This document shows positions 42,563 through 57,009 of a DNA stretch of 64,000 nt, piece by piece (within the stretch, counting starts at the first letter, position 1; each line of letters begins with the position of its first letter). The notes below the pieces were generated by a model, which saw only the letters and a program-made list of their open reading frames with translations, ran no database searches and was not told the origin of the DNA. The translations under genes were made by a program, and so were the position numbers. Source of the DNA: Camelus bactrianus (lineage: Eukaryota; Chordata; Mammalia; Artiodactyla; Camelidae); contig NC_133544.1 of NCBI RefSeq assembly GCF_048773025.1, positions 620,001 through 684,000 on the forward strand. Reading direction: 5' to 3'.

Positions 42563-43900
42563 TGCGATGTGAACATGAGCACCTGTGCCTGTGTGAGTGT
42601 CTCAGTGTGCTCTGGGTGTGTGTGAAGGGGTGACTGTGAGTCTGGATGTCTTGTGTGTCTGTGAATGTGTAGCAGGTGGTGTAGTGTGTGTGGAGGTGTC
42701 TCTGACTGCGTTCCCCAGCACAGGTGTGTACGTGAGCTGAGTGTAGGTGTATTCACGAGGGTAGGCCGTGAGCGGGGAGTGGGTCAGTAGTCTGCCCAGG
42801 GATGGGACCCTTGCCCCAAGCCGGGACCCTTGCCCCGAGCCCCCACTAGCCCCTGAGGCTGAGTCATGGGGGTCCCACCCCAGTCCTCCCCACTCACCCT
42901 GTCAGGGAGCCAGGCCTAGCCCAGACCCCAAAGGACTCTCAGCCCCCACATGCCCCCTCCCTCCTGGGTGAGGGCCTCTGTCTGGAGCTGGGAGTCTGGG
43001 GGCTCTGCCCAGTCCAGGGAGCTGCTGGGCAGTTTCACCCCACTGGGAGACCCGCACAGGCCCCAGCCCCCAACATGCACGCGCACAGACACGCCCGTGC
43101 ACACCCTGCACACACAGGCCCTCGTCTGGGCTGCATGTCACTCAAGAACCACCTGGCTGCTGTCCACCATGGGGCCCACGTCACAGTGCACACCCCTCTG
43201 CCCGTGCCTGGCTGGGCTGCCCAGGGGGTGTAGGGGCCCGTGGAAGGTGGACGGGGTCCTGCCCTGGGGGTGAGGGGAGCCCCCAGTGCACAGCTGTATG
43301 CACTGCGCACACCTATGCACACCTGTGCGCACACCTGCAGGCTGTGTTCACTCCACGTGGCTTCACACCCTTGTGTCCACACTCACACATCCACACTCAC
43401 ACGCAAACGTGTGGATCCTGGGGCTTGAACCTGGTGCTTGGGGTCAGAGGGCGCTGGCCCAGTGGGCACCCCAGCCTCCCCAGGCCTCTGTGGTCAGCAC
43501 TGAGGTCAGAGCCATGAGGCTGCAGCAAGGGGGCAGCATGGCCCCAAGGAGCCCAGGCGAGGGCAGCTCTGGTCACCTGCATCTCAAGGACACCTGGGCA
43601 GCCGGGGCCGGGGCCGCAGCACATGTGGGCACATGTGTGTGCTACGTGTGCACATACACGTGGGTGTGAGGGTGGCGCCGGGGCCTGCCCAGTGCTAATC
43701 CTCTCTAACTGTCACCTCAGCCCAGGGACACGGTGGTTCAGGAAGGTTCCCTCCGGCCAGGCCACAGGCCACACGCTGGTGGGCATCTCGGCCACCAGGG
43801 CCAGGACCCCAGCAGGGGCTCGGCATGTGCCCAGGGCAGGGGCCGCATACCCCAGGGGCCCACTGGGACCCCCAGTGTCCCTTCTGGCGAGGTTCCCCTC
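42563..43900. other. 3' RR, segment between palindrome and hs4-like core
   Basis: TG-rich stretch 42570-42740 (tgtgtgtgaa, gtctgtgaatgtg) and CACACCTGTGC words near 43300-43400. No exon recognised. Confidence 0.5.
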
Positions 43901-43939
43901 CCCCAGCCCAGTCTGAAAAACAAGGCTCCCTGGGAGCCA

Positions 43940-44130
43940 GCTGTGGCCCCCGCCCCCGCCCCCGCCCCCGCCCCGGACACAGGCACAAACACACACTTGC
44001 AAATAGTTCTAAAAACGCCGAGGACGAGAACCGCAGAGCAGGTGGGGGCCGGGGTGGAAAGCCCCGCTCGCCCCTGAGATGGAAATAGCAGAGACCAGGC
44101 CAGGACATTTGCATCGCTGCAGGGGGAGGG
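43940..44130 (+). promoter_or_regulatory. hs4-like enhancer core
   Basis: Five tandem GC boxes (CCCCCG repeats, about 43949-43977), a kappaB-like GGAAAGCCCC (44055-44064), and a perfect octamer on the minus strand (ATTTGCAT, 44107-44114). Position 3' of the palindrome and octamer/kappaB content match hs4 in other mammals. Confidence 0.55.
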
Positions 44131-44834
44131 CTGGCGCTGCGGCCGGCAGCTCGGGAGAGCTCCTGACCACCCCCTCCCAGGCCCTGGGCACCCCCTCCAG
44201 GTGGCCAGGCCTGTGCTGTGGCTGGGCCCAGAGTGACCAGGCACCCAGGGTGCTTCCCAGAGGACTGCCTGGCGGAGGGGGCCCTGTGGGAGGGGAGGGG
44301 CCAGGCACAGCCCCCAGCACAGGGCCTGGCAACTGGGGACGAAGCCCCTGGCCCACAGCCTGGTCCCTCCCAGCTGGCAGCTCCAGCCTCACAGCCCCTC
44401 ACTGCCCATCCTGCCACCAAACCTTCATCCCTGCTGTGCCCAGAGCAGAGCCTGCCCATTCCACAGCCAACTCAGGCTGCAGCCCCTCGGGGGGACCAGC
44501 CCCCACCCAAACCGGTGACCCTCTGGGCCTGCCCCAAACGGCCACATTGGCCCTTGTCTCGAGTGGGCCCTAGAGACCCCATGAGACCTCACACAGGGGC
44601 TGCCCCTGGTTCCACCACCTGCAGACTGAAACCCCAGAGGGCCAGCACGGCTGAGGTGGCCACGTCTGCGTGGGGCCAGACTGCGCCTGCATCCACCTCC
44701 CAGCCGGGCCCAAGACCTCCAGGGAAGACTCCTCAACTGAGGGAGGGGCTCCTGGGAGGACCCCAGGGTGTGGCTCCATGGGTGGCCTTCCTTACACACA
44801 GTCTGCACAAACATGGCCATGTAGACTCCCACAG

Positions 44835-45165
44835 TCACACTGACACAAGAGTAGACACACAGACAGACCCACACAGAGACACAGACACACAGAGACACAG
44901 AGATACTGAGACACAGAGAGAGAGAGAGACACAGAGACACAGACACACAGAGACATAGACACACAGACACACAGACAGACCCACACAGAGACAGAGACAC
45001 AGAGATACTGAGACACAGAGATACTGAGACACAGAGAGAGAGAGACACAGAGACACAGACACACAGACACACAGAGACACAGAGACACAGACACACTGAG
45101 ACACACAGACACAGAGACATGTGAAGACACACAGAAAAGCAGACACACCACAGGACACAGAAGTG
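44835..45165 (+). repeat. ACACAGAG-type minisatellite
   Basis: About 330 bp of GACACACAGA/GAGACACAGAGATACT units on the + strand. It forms the flank of the much larger CACAGG array. Confidence 0.9.
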
Positions 45166-45429
45166 TAAACATAAAGACAGACCAACACAATCCACAGGCA
45201 AAGAGACACACAAACATAGGGGCCTCTCAGACAAAAACCTCTGTTGACACTGGCAGTATATATCTAGACAAAACCTAAAACACACAATACACACTCAGCA
45301 CAAGGAAAAACACACAGAGACTACAGATTCAAAAAGACCCTGAAGAACTGGCTCGACATGAGTCACAGGTGACACAGTCCACAAAGCCACACAGGCTCAG
45401 AGGGACATGGATCAGGCAGGCACAGGGAT

Positions 45430-48400
45430 GACACACGAATAAAGGTCACACAGACACACAGGTCACCCCAACACAGGTCACACAGGTCACACAGGCACAC
45501 AGGCCACACAGGCACACAACACACACACACACAGGCCACACAGGCCACACAGGCACACAGGCTACACAGGCACACAGGCCACACAGGCACACAGGCACAC
45601 AGGACACACAGGCCACACAGAACCACACAGGCCACATGGGTCACACAGGCACACAGGCCACACAGGACAAACAGGCACACAGGTCACACAGGCCACACAG
45701 GCACACAGGCCACACAGGCACACAGGCCACACAGGCACACAGGTCACACAGGCCACACAGGCCACATGGGTCACACAGGCACACAGGCCACACAGGACAA
45801 ACAGGCAGACAGGCAAACAGGCAACACAGGCCACAAAGGCACACAGGACACACAGGCACACAGGTCACACAGGCGACACAGGCCACATGGGTCACACAGG
45901 CACACAGGCACACAGGACACACAGGCCACACAGGCACACAGGTCACACAGGCCACAGAGGCCACATGGGTCACACAGGCACACAGGCCACACAGGCACAA
46001 AGGTCACACAGGCCACATGGGTCACACAGGCACACAGGCACACAGGCACACAGGTCACACAGGCCACACAGGCACACAGGTCAAACAGGACACACAGGCA
46101 CACAGGTCACACAGGCACACAGGCCACACAGGCACACAGGCCACACAGGACACACAGTCCACACAGTCCACACAGGCCACACAGGACACACAGGACACAC
46201 AGGCCACACAGGCCACACAGGCCACACAGGCACACAGGGCAAACAGGCCACACAGGCCACACAGGCACACAGGCCACACAGGCCACACAGGACACACAGG
46301 CACACAGGCCACACAGGCACACAGGCCACACAGGCAGACAGGCCACACAGGACACACAGGCACACAGGCCACACAGGCCACACAGGACACACAGGCACAC
46401 AGGACACACAGGCACACAGGTCACACAGGCACACAGGACACACAGGCAGACAGGCCACACAGGCCACACAGGCACACAGGCCACACAGGCACACTGGCAC
46501 ACAGGCCACACAGGCACACTGGCACACAGGCCACACAGGCACACAGGCCACATAGGACACACAGGCACACAGGCCACACAGGCACACAGGTCACTCAGGC
46601 ACACAGGACACACAGGCACACAGGACACACAGGCAGACAGGCCACACAGGCACACAGGCCACACAGGTCACACAGGCACACAGGCCACACAGGCACACAG
46701 GTCACACAGGCACACAGGACACACAGGCACACAGGCCACACAGGCACACTGGCACACAGGCCACACAGGCACACAGGCCACACAGGACACACAGGACACA
46801 TGAGTCACACAGGCACACAGGCACACAGGCACACAGGCCACACAGGACACACAGGACACATGGGTCACACAGGCACACAGGACACACAGGCCACATGGGT
46901 CACACAGGCACACAGGCCATACAGGCACACAGGCCACACAGGACACACAGGCACACAGGCACACAGGACACACAGGCACACAGGCACACAGGACACACAG
47001 AACACATGAGTCACACAGGCACACAGGCACACAGGCACACAGGCCACACAGGACACACAGGACACATGGGTCACACAGGCACACAGGCCACACAGGCACA
47101 CAGGCACAGAGGACACACAGGACACATGGGTCACACAGGCACACAGGCACACAGGCACACAGGCACAGAGGACACACAGGCCACACAGGACACACAGGCA
47201 CACAGGCACACAGGACACACAGGACACACAGGCCCACAGGCCACACAGGCCACACAGGACACACAGGCACACAGGTCACACAGGCACACAGGACACACAG
47301 GCAGACAGGCCACACAGGCCACACAGGCCACACAGGCACACAGGCCACACAGGCACACTGGCACACAGGCCACACAGGCACACAGGTCACACAGGCACAC
47401 AGGACACACAGGCACACTGGCACACAGGCCACACAGGCACACAGGCCACACAGGCACACAGGACACACAGGACACACAGGACACATGAGTCACACAGGCA
47501 CACAGGACACACAGGCACACAGGACACACAGGCACACAGGCCATACAGGCACACAGGCCACACAGGACACACAGGCACACAGGCCACACAGGCCACACAG
47601 GCACACAGGCCACACAGGCACACAGGTCACACAGGCACACAGGCACACAGGCCACACAGGACACACAGGACACATGGGTCACACAGGCACACAGGCACAC
47701 AAGCACACAGGACACACAGGCCACATGGGTCACACAGGCACACAGGCCACACAGGCACACAGGCACAGAGGACACACAGACCACACAGAACACACAGGCC
47801 ACATGGGTCACACAGGCACACAGGCCACACAGGACAAACAGGCAGACAGGCAAACAGGCAACACAGGCCACAAAGGCACACAGGACACACAGGCACACAG
47901 GTCACACAGGCCACACAGGCCACATGGGTCACACAGGCACACAGGCACACAGGACACACAGGCCACAGAGGCCACATGGGTCACACAGGCACACAGGCCA
48001 CACAGGCCACATGGGTCACACAGGCACACAGGCACACAGGACACACAGGCACACAGGTCACACAGGCCACACAGGCCACATGGGTCACACAGGCACACAG
48101 GCCACACAGGACACAGAGGCACACAGGACACTCAGGACATACAGGCAACACAGGCACACAGGACACACAGGACACACAGGCACACAGGTCACACAGGCCA
48201 CAGAGGCCACATGGGTCACACAGGCACACAGGCCACACAGGCACACAGGTCACACAGGCCACATGGGTCACACAGGCACACAGGCACACAGGACACACAG
48301 GCACACAGGTCACACAGGCCACACAGGCCACATGGGTCACACAGGCACACAGGCCACACAGGACACAGAGGCACACAGGACACTCAGGACATACAGGCAA

Positions 48401-51400
48401 CACAGGCACACAGGACACACAGGACACAGAGGCCACACAGGTCACACAGGCCACACAGGCACACAGGTCACACAGGCACACAGGACACTCAGGACATACA
48501 GGCCACACAGGCACCCAGGACACACAGGCCACACAGGACACACAGGCACACAGGCACACTGGACACACAGGCACACAGGACACACAGGCACACAGGCACA
48601 CAGGACACACAGGACACATGGGTCACACAGGCACACAGGCACACAGGCACACAGGCCACACAGGACACACAGGACACATGGGTCACACAGGCACACAGGC
48701 ACACAGGCACACAGGACACACAGGACACACAGGACACATGGGTCACACAGGCACACAGGCACACAGGACACACAGGACACACAGGCACACAGGCACACAG
48801 GACACACAGGACACACAGGCCCACAGGCCACACAGGCCACACAGGACACACAGGCACACAGGTCACACAGGCACACAGGACACACAGGCAGACAGGCCAC
48901 ACAGGCCACACAGGCCACACAGGCACACAGGCCACACAGGCACACTGGCACACAGGACACACAGGCACACAGGTCACACAGGCACACAGGACACACAGGC
49001 ACACAGGCCACACAGGCACACTGGCACACAGGCCACACAGGCACACAGGACACACAGGACACACAGGACACATGAGTCACACAGGCACACAGGCACACAG
49101 GACACACAGGCACACAGGACACACAGGCACACAGGCCATACAGGCACACAGGCCACACAGGACACACAGGCACACAGGCACACTGGACACACAGGCACAC
49201 AGGCCACACAGGCCACACAGGCACACAGGCCACACAGGCCACACAGGCACACAGGCCACACAGGCACACAGGTCACACAGGCACACAGGCACACAGGCCA
49301 CACAGGACACACAGGACACATGGGTCACACAGGCACACAGGCACACAGGCACACAGGACACACAGGCCACATGGGTCACACAGGCACACAGGCCACACAG
49401 GCACACAGGCACAGAGGACACACAGACCACACAGAACACACAGGCCACATGGGTCACACAGGCACACAGGCCACACAGGACAAACAGGCACACAGGTCAC
49501 ACAGGCCACACAGGCACACAGGCCACACAGGCACACAGGTCACACAGGCCACACAGGCCACATGGGTCACACAGGCACACAGGCCACACAGGACAAACAG
49601 GCAGACAGGCAAACAGGCAACACAGGCTACAAAGGCACACAGGACACACAGGCACACAGGTCACACAGGCCACACAGGCCACATGGGTCACACAGGCACA
49701 CAGGCACACAGGACACACAGGCCACAGAGGCCACATGGGTCACACAGGCACACAGGCCACACAGGCACAAAGGTCACACAGGCCACATGGGTCACACAGG
49801 CACACAGGCACACAGGACACACAGGCACACAGGTCACACAGGCCACACAGGCCACATGGGTCACACAGGCACACAGGCCACAAAGGCACACAGGACACAC
49901 AGGCACACAGGTCACACAGGCCACACAGGCCACATGGGTCACACAGGCACACAGGCACACAGGACACACAGGCCACACAGGCACACAGGTCACACAGGCC
50001 ACAGAGGCCACATGGGTCACACAGGCACACAGGCCACACAGGCACACAGGTCACACAGGCCACATGGGTCACACAGGCACACAGGCACACAGGACACACA
50101 GGCACACAGGCCACACAGGCCACACAGGCCACATGGGTCACACAGGCACACAGGCCACACAGGACAAACAGGCAGACAGGCAAACAGGCAACACAGGCCA
50201 CAAAGGCACACAGGCCACACAGGCACAAAGGTCACACAGGCCACACAGGCACACAGGCCACACAGGCACACAGGCCACACAGGACACACAGGCACACAGG
50301 TCACACAGGCACACAGGCCACACAGGCACACAGGTCACACAGGCCACACAGGCCACACAGGCACACAGGCCACACAGAACACACAGGCCACATGGGTCAC
50401 ACAGGCACACAGGCCACACAGGACAAACAGGCACACAGGTCACACAGGCACACAGATCACACAGGCCACACAGGCACACAGGCCACACAGGACAAACAGG
50501 CAGACAGGCAAACAGGCAACACAGGCCACAAAGGCACACAGGCCACACAGGCACAAAGGTCACACAGGCCACACAGGCACACAGGCCACACAGGCACACA
50601 GGCCACACAGGACACACAGGCACACAGGTCACACAGGCACACAGGCCACACAGGCACACAGGTCACACAGGCCACACAGGCCACACAGGCACACAGGCCA
50701 CACAGAACACACAGGCCACACAGGACAAACAGGCACACAGGTCACACAGGCACACAGGCCACACGGTTCACACAGGACACACAGGCCACACAGGCACTCA
50801 GGCACACAGGTCACACAGGCACACAGGCCACACAGGCCACACAGGCCACACGGTTCACACAGGACACACAGGCCACACAGGCACTCAGGCACACAGGTCA
50901 CACAGGCACACAGGCCACACAGGTCACACAGGCCACACAGGCCACACAGGACACAGAGGCACACAGGACACTCAGGACATACAGGCAACACAGGCACACA
51001 GGACACACAGGACACAGAGGCCACACAGGTCACACAGGCCACACAGGCACACAGGTCACACAGGCACACAGGCCACACAGGTCACACAGGCCACACAGGC
51101 CACACAGGACACAGAGGCACACAGGACACTCAGGACATACAGGCAACACAGGCACACAGGACACACAGGACACAGAGGCCACACAGGTCACACAGGCCAC
51201 ACAGGCACACAGGTCACACAGGCACACAGGACACTCAGGACATACAGGCCACACAGGCACACAGGACACACAGGCACACAGGCACACAGGACACACAGGT
51301 CACACAGGCCACACAGGACCCACAGGTCACACAGGCACACAGGACACTCAGGACACACAGGCACACAGGCACACAGGACACACAGGTCACACAGGCCACA

Positions 51401-52390
51401 CAGGACCCACAGGTCACACAGGCCACACAGGCACACAGGCACACAGGACACACAGGTACAGAGGACACCCAGGCACACAGGCACATAGGCCACACAGGTC
51501 ACACAGGCACACAGAACACTCAGGACATACAGGCCACACAGGCACACAGGACACACAGGACACACAGGCCACACAGGTCACACAGGCAAACAGGTCACAC
51601 AGGCACACAGGACACTCAGGACATACAGGCCAGACAGGCACACAGGACACACAGGCAAACAGGTCACACAGGCACACAGGACACACAGGCACACAGGACA
51701 CACAGGACACACAGGACACACAGGTCACAGAGGCAAACAGGTCACACAGGCACACATAACACTCAGGACATACAGGCCACACAGGCACACAGGTCACACA
51801 GGACACACAGGCCACACAGGTCACACAGGCCACACAGGCACACAGGCCACACAGGTCACACAGGCACACAGAACACTCAGGACATATAGGCCACACAGGC
51901 CACACAGGTCACACAGGCCACACAGGCCACACCGGACACTCAGGACATACAGGCCACACAGGCACACAGGACACACAGGCACACAGGCCACACAGGACAC
52001 ACAGGCACACATGTCACACAGGCACACAGGCCACATGGTTCACACAGACAAACAGGTCACACAGGCACACAGGTCACACAGGCAAACAGGTCACACAGGC
52101 ACACAGGACACACAGGACATACAGGCCACACAGGCACACAGGACACACAGGCACACAGGACACACAGGACACACAGGCACACAGGACACACGGTTCACAC
52201 AGGCACACATGTCACACAGGCACACAGGCCACACAGGTCACACAGGCAAACAGGTCACACAGGCACACAGGCCACACTGTTCACACAGGCCACACAGGCC
52301 ACACAGGCCGCACAGGACATACAGGCAACACAGGCACGCTGGTCACACAGGCACACAGGACACTCAGGCCATACAGGCCACACAGGTCAC
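45430..52390 (+). repeat. 7-kb CACACAGG minisatellite
   Basis: Tandem 8-9-bp units of the form CACACAGG followed by C, CC, A, CA or TC (for example acacaggcc, acacaggac, acacaggtc), running almost without a break for about 7 kb. Higher-order phrases recur, such as ccacatgggtcacacagg and aacaggcagacaggcaaac. The + strand is T-poor and stop-poor, so frames stay open for over 1,400 codons without meaning. It lies between the hs4-like core and the CTCF-motif segment. No expressed role is shown by sequence. Confidence 0.97.
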
Positions 52391-54591
52391 ACAGGCACTG
52401 GCCCTCAGGCCTGCACCTCAGACAGTGTCGGCGCCTGGGGCAGAGCTGGCCACACAGCCAGAGCCCCTCTGGCCCGGCGCCTGGCGGCCACACGGACAGC
52501 AGGCTGTGTGCATGAGGCCCGGGGCCAGGCGGGCGTGCACACACACTCACCCCCACACTCGCACCCTCACACACACCAGTGCCGCCGTCCGGCTGCTCCC
52601 GCTGAGGCCCCACCTGCCTGGCAAGCTGAAGACCAAGGTCCCCGGGCCAGCTGCCCTGGGCTCGTACGGTCGGGACCCTGGCCTGTGCGCCCCTCCCCAC
52701 GTGGACCCCTCACTGCCCTGCGATGCCTCCTGCACCCCTGGCATTGTTCTAGAACCCACGGCTGACCACGGCCCCCAGGGTGCTGCCCGGCCAGGCCGTG
52801 CCCTGCGTGGCAGCCTGACTCCAGCCTCCCTCAACAGTAGGGCCCGTGGAGGGGTCTCTGGGACCCAGCCCGAGGGCAGCAGGTGCGGGCCTGTCGCTGC
52901 CTTCCCCCCTCCTCCCTCCTCACACTGAGCCCTCGGGCCACCCTGGACACTTGTCCAGGAATCTCCAGGTCACCGATGCCCTGGCCTTGCTGCCCCCGCA
53001 AGCACGGCCCTGGCCCCCCGGGGGCCACAGGACAGCACTCCCCCCACACAGCCACGGCAGGGCCTGACTGAGCCGGCCCCACGGGGACCCTGAGACCCCG
53101 CACTGCGGGGACCAGTGGGGAGTGACACCTGGAAGGCTGGTGGTGTCTCGGGGAAGAAGGGCCCAGGGGCTCGTGCTGCCCGATTTAGGGCGCTTTTCTG
53201 TCAGACTGTGACACTTCATAATAAAAATGGTTTGGTATTTAAGAGAAAGGAAGAGTCAACGGGAGGGAGGGGGCAGGCGGGGTGGGCGCCCCTCAGTGAG
53301 TCTGGTGTAGAGAAACAGGAAGGGCCAGGAGCTCTGGGGACCAGGGAGGCGCCCACAGCAGGGGTGGGGGCGGGCGAGTGAGCAGGAGGCCTGGGGTCGG
53401 GGGAGCCCCACTCCACCGCCTGCCAGAGCCGGAACAACCGACCCAGCCACCCACCTTCTGGGAGGGTCCCCTGGGGATGGTGGGTCACAGATCCTCCTCC
53501 CCCAGGGCTCCTCTGTGCCCCCTGGCAGAAGGCCCCCCTCGGGGCTCCCTTCCCCTCCCTCGCCCCAGTCCCCCATCAGTCCCGAGGCCCGGGGGGGGGG
53601 GCGTCATGACTGGCAAGGAGCTCTCAGTCATCAAAAGGGATGTTCTGTGCCCCCGGGGGCTCCTACCCCACCGCCGCCCTCCCCAGAAGAGTCCGAGACT
53701 GCGGCCCAGTCAGGAGGGGCCAGGGGAGGCCAGACACACGGGGCAGCCCCCCAAGACTGGCCGGGGAGGGGCCAGGGGCCTGAAATTGAACTAGGGCCCC
53801 TCGCCTGGCCTCAGCCCAGACGGTCCCTGCACCGTTCAGGACTATTACACTGCTCCCTATTTTTCTCCCTGTATTAGAAACGTTAGCTTCTGACACTGCT
53901 TTTGTAAAGCGCTGGGACCCCGTCGTATGCTGCAGAAACACCTGCACACTCCGCTCACAAAGTCTTACTGAAGTGACGGGGGACAAGGCCCCTCAGGGCG
54001 GGGAGGGTCCTGGCCGTAGGGTGCTCAGGCACAGAGGGGCCCCTCTATTCTTTTGCAAGAGTCAAATGTCACCTTTTGAAATATGATCACATGGCACAGA
54101 GGCCTCGGGAACAGCCCCCCACCCTACCCTCAGACTCGTGGGCTGGGGGCCCCCTCCCCAGGAGAGGTGGGAGTGGTCAGAGAGCAGGGGACGCAGAGGG
54201 GCTGGGGGGACCCCAGGGGCCACAGACAGCGTGGTGTGGGAGAGAGGGAGCCGGAGGGGGTCGAGGGAAAGGGGTCTCATAGAGGGAAGTCAGCGGGGGC
54301 GGGGCTGAGAGGGCCCGACCCTGAGCCCCTGCTGCTCATGGGGCCGAGACCTCGGACCCTCCCACCCCAGCCCGTCCGCAGGCCCGGCAGCTGCCTGCAG
54401 GATGGACTGCAGGCCTTCCCTCGAGGCGGCTGTGCTAATATCCCCAGAAAGACTTTGAGCAAGTGGACACTGAGAAATGGACCTCTCTGGGCTGCACCCG
54501 CCAAGGCTGCTTGGACCCTAGGCTTCTGGTTCCTGGGCGCTCCCCGCCCCACCCCTCCCCTGCGGAGTCCCCGGTCCTGGCACCCTGGGCA
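52391..54591. other. Unique segment 3' of the minisatellite
   Basis: GC-rich DNA with no recognised gene. AATAAAA at about 53221 is preceded by no plausible exon. Poly-G runs occur near 53591. Possibly part of the distal 3' RR (hs5-hs7 position), without motif proof. Confidence 0.45.
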
Positions 54592-56042
54592 CCAAACGCT
54601 GCCCTCAGCGGGACACTCACCACAGGTGCAGCCAGCGCAGCCCGATGACCCAGGGCCAAGGGGTGGCCTAGCGCCAGTGAGCCCGGCCTGGCAGGGGTCA
54701 GGACCCAGGCCGAGCCTGGGCTGGCATCAGGGTGGCCTAGAGCTGGGCTCAGGTAAGCCTGGGCCTGCCTCGGTGCAGGTGGCCCCTCGGGCCACTGCTG
54801 GCCACGGCGTCCGGAGCAGCACCTCTCAGCTGGACCTCAGGAGCCCGCACATGCCGGGCTCTGCTGCCCCCGTGTGGCCGTCAGCAGCATCGCACCCACT
54901 CGGCCCACAGGAGGCTCTGCCCAGACCTGGGGCTCCTGGGGGGACAGGGGCAGTGGACAGGGGACACGAAGCAGTGGGGAGGGGCAGAGGGCAAGGGGCA
55001 GGGGGCATGGCCAGCACCACTTGGTGGATGGTGTCCGGGTTCAGCCTGGGGCCCAGTCCGTGTGCATCCTGGGTCCAGTCCTCCCTGCCCCGCCCCCCCG
55101 TCCTTTCAGGTAGGTGAGCTCTGGGCTCCTTGGAACCACCTTAGAGGAAGGGTCACACTGGGTGCCGGGCACGCCGGGGGGCCCTGCGCCTGGGCTCCTG
55201 CGTCATCAGGTGTGCACACTGCAGGGGTGTCGGCTGTCCTGAGGTTGCCAGGCCCAGCCCGGGGTCGCGGGGAAGGCCTGAGGGTGGGCGTTCTGCTCCC
55301 TGGTCTGGGGGGGCTGCTCTGTGTATCACTGCAGTTTGGGGGACACCCCCGAAGGCCTGTGTCCCATGAGGTGGCATCCCGGTCCCTGCTCTGCATGTCC
55401 CAAGGTCAGTTGTAGCAGGTCCCGGGCAGGCGGTCACTCTCTGGTGTCCCCTAGGAGGACCAGCTGTGGGGCCACAGCACCTCTCAGACCAATCCTGCGC
55501 GGTACGGACCACAGGGTGGGGATCTTCGCCCCCTGGTGGCCATCCTGAGCCATGGCAGTTCTGCCATCCCTGGGTCACAGACTAGTTCCCACAGCCTTGG
55601 GGCTCTGGACTGTGGCTCTGGAGACAACATGTGGGCAGTCGGGTATAAGGTCAAGGGTTCCCCTGGGGCTTGGCCAGGGTTGGGGCTCAGGGCTGCACCC
55701 GGGCCAGGCCAGGACTCAGTTCTGAGCCAGGTGAGCAGGTTCACCACAGCCCCAGAGACTCGCTAGCTCTCCCCCTGGACAGGGTGGAAGCCTTACCCCC
55801 ACCACAGGCATCGCCCCCCAGCAAGACTCCAGAGGCTGTTGCCCCAGACCCAGGCCCTGTGCCCATCTGCGACAAGGCATGGGTCTGGGACCTGGGTGGG
55901 CCCCAGTTTGTAATCAGGGCGGCGGGGGGGGGGGAGGTTCTGAATGGACAGCTGAGATGGCCAGAGAGGAGGGGGGCAGGTGCTGAGGAGCGCCATGCCC
56001 TGTGGCTGGGTTAGCATAGGGGGCAGGGAGGGGCACCCGGCC
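54592..56042 (+). repeat. Direct duplication, copy 1 (at least 1,451 bp)
   Basis: Matches 62550-64000 at a constant offset of 7,958 bp; all positions compared were identical, including an 11-G run. Copy 2 is cut by the window end, so the full length and copy number are unknown. Contains a minus-strand CTCF-type motif. Confidence 0.93.
55526..55542 (-). promoter_or_regulatory. CTCF-type motif
   Basis: The minus strand reads GCCACCAGGGGGCG over 55527-55540, 13 of 14 matches to the CCASYAGRKGGCRS core. Same orientation as the other strong motifs here. Confidence 0.65.
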
Positions 56043-56550
56043 AGGGCCCGTCAGACGGAGGAGTCAGGGTAGACACCCTGCAGGCCGGACCCCTGAGGGT
56101 GAGCTGGGAAGACTTCTCCCACGGGCGGCAACAAGGAGAGCCCAGGGCCCGGGCTCTGGTGACGGAAAAGCCCTCTTGGTTCCCCACAGCCCCAGGCTGT
56201 TAGGAGCCGGGACCCACAGCCTCCAGGGGCCTTAAATGCCCTGACAACCACTGGCATGGCTGGTCCCTGTGGATGGTCCAAAAGGGGCCTGGCATGTGCA
56301 CACCTGGCTCCCCCGGGGACTTAGGCTTCAGAGGCAAGCCTCAGGGGATGCTCAGGACAGAGATCTGAGAGCTGGAGCCCGCTGACAAAGAAAACCGTAA
56401 TGAAGCAAACCCAGGAAGCCACCTCAAGCAAGAACCAGTGAAACAAAGGCCTGCAGGGTAGACCCCAGGGGGAGCGTTCTCCGGACCATCCGACCCACAA
56501 CATGCACTGTGCGAGCGTCTGAGGGGTTTGGGGGGGCGGTGGGGTATTGG

Positions 56551-56648
56551 TTTATTTATTTATTTTTAGAGGAGGTTCTGGGGACTGAGCCCAGGACCTC
56601 ACGCGTGCCAAGCACGCACTGCACTCCTGAGCTACACCCTCCCCCCAA
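56551..56648 (-). mobile_element. Camelid tRNA-derived SINE (Vic-1/CAMSINE type)
   Basis: On the minus strand it shows tRNA-like head text (ggtgtagctcag, with A and B box phrases), gaggtcctgggctcagtccc in the middle and an A/T-rich TAAATAAATAAA tail. The reverse copy of the two sense copies at 58.1 and 60.5 kb. Camelid-specific family. Confidence 0.85.
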
Positions 56649-57009
56649 GATGCTTTTTTTATTTAAAGAATGTGTTCAAGGCTGACAAGGAAATAATATA
56701 AAAAGTTTCAACAAACCAATAGATTTGAAAAGAGCTCCTAGAACCGAAAAGGGTGGCATTTGACAGCAGCATCAAAATAGACGAGACAAACAACACACAG
56801 GAAAGAGCTGAAGCGAGAACTGGGAGGTGGGGAGGCACACAGAGCCCGGGGGAGGGGTGCAGGGCAGCGACAGCAGTGGCCTGGAGCAGAAATCAAGCAA
56901 CATGACATCCCCCAAAAGAAGAAGGGGGGTGGGGGAGGCAGCGACCAGGCGCTGTGCAGAAGTGGTGAAAGGCTGCGCTCATCCCTTTCCAGAATCCCAT
57001 CAAATCTCA

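Noticed and set aside
43760-43780. CTCF motif (CCAGCAGGGGCTC)
   Set aside because: Mismatches in the GGC core positions.
47485-51759. 1,424-codon open frame
   Set aside because: It is the CACACAGG array read in one frame; other frames on both strands are also open. Low-complexity HTGTQATQ-type text, no start context or domain.
53200-53240. 3' end of a further gene (AATAAAA)
   Set aside because: No coding exon or splice sites upstream; single hexamer only.
54083-55117. 344-codon frame in the distal segment
   Set aside because: Compositional; proline/alanine-rich text with no family pattern.
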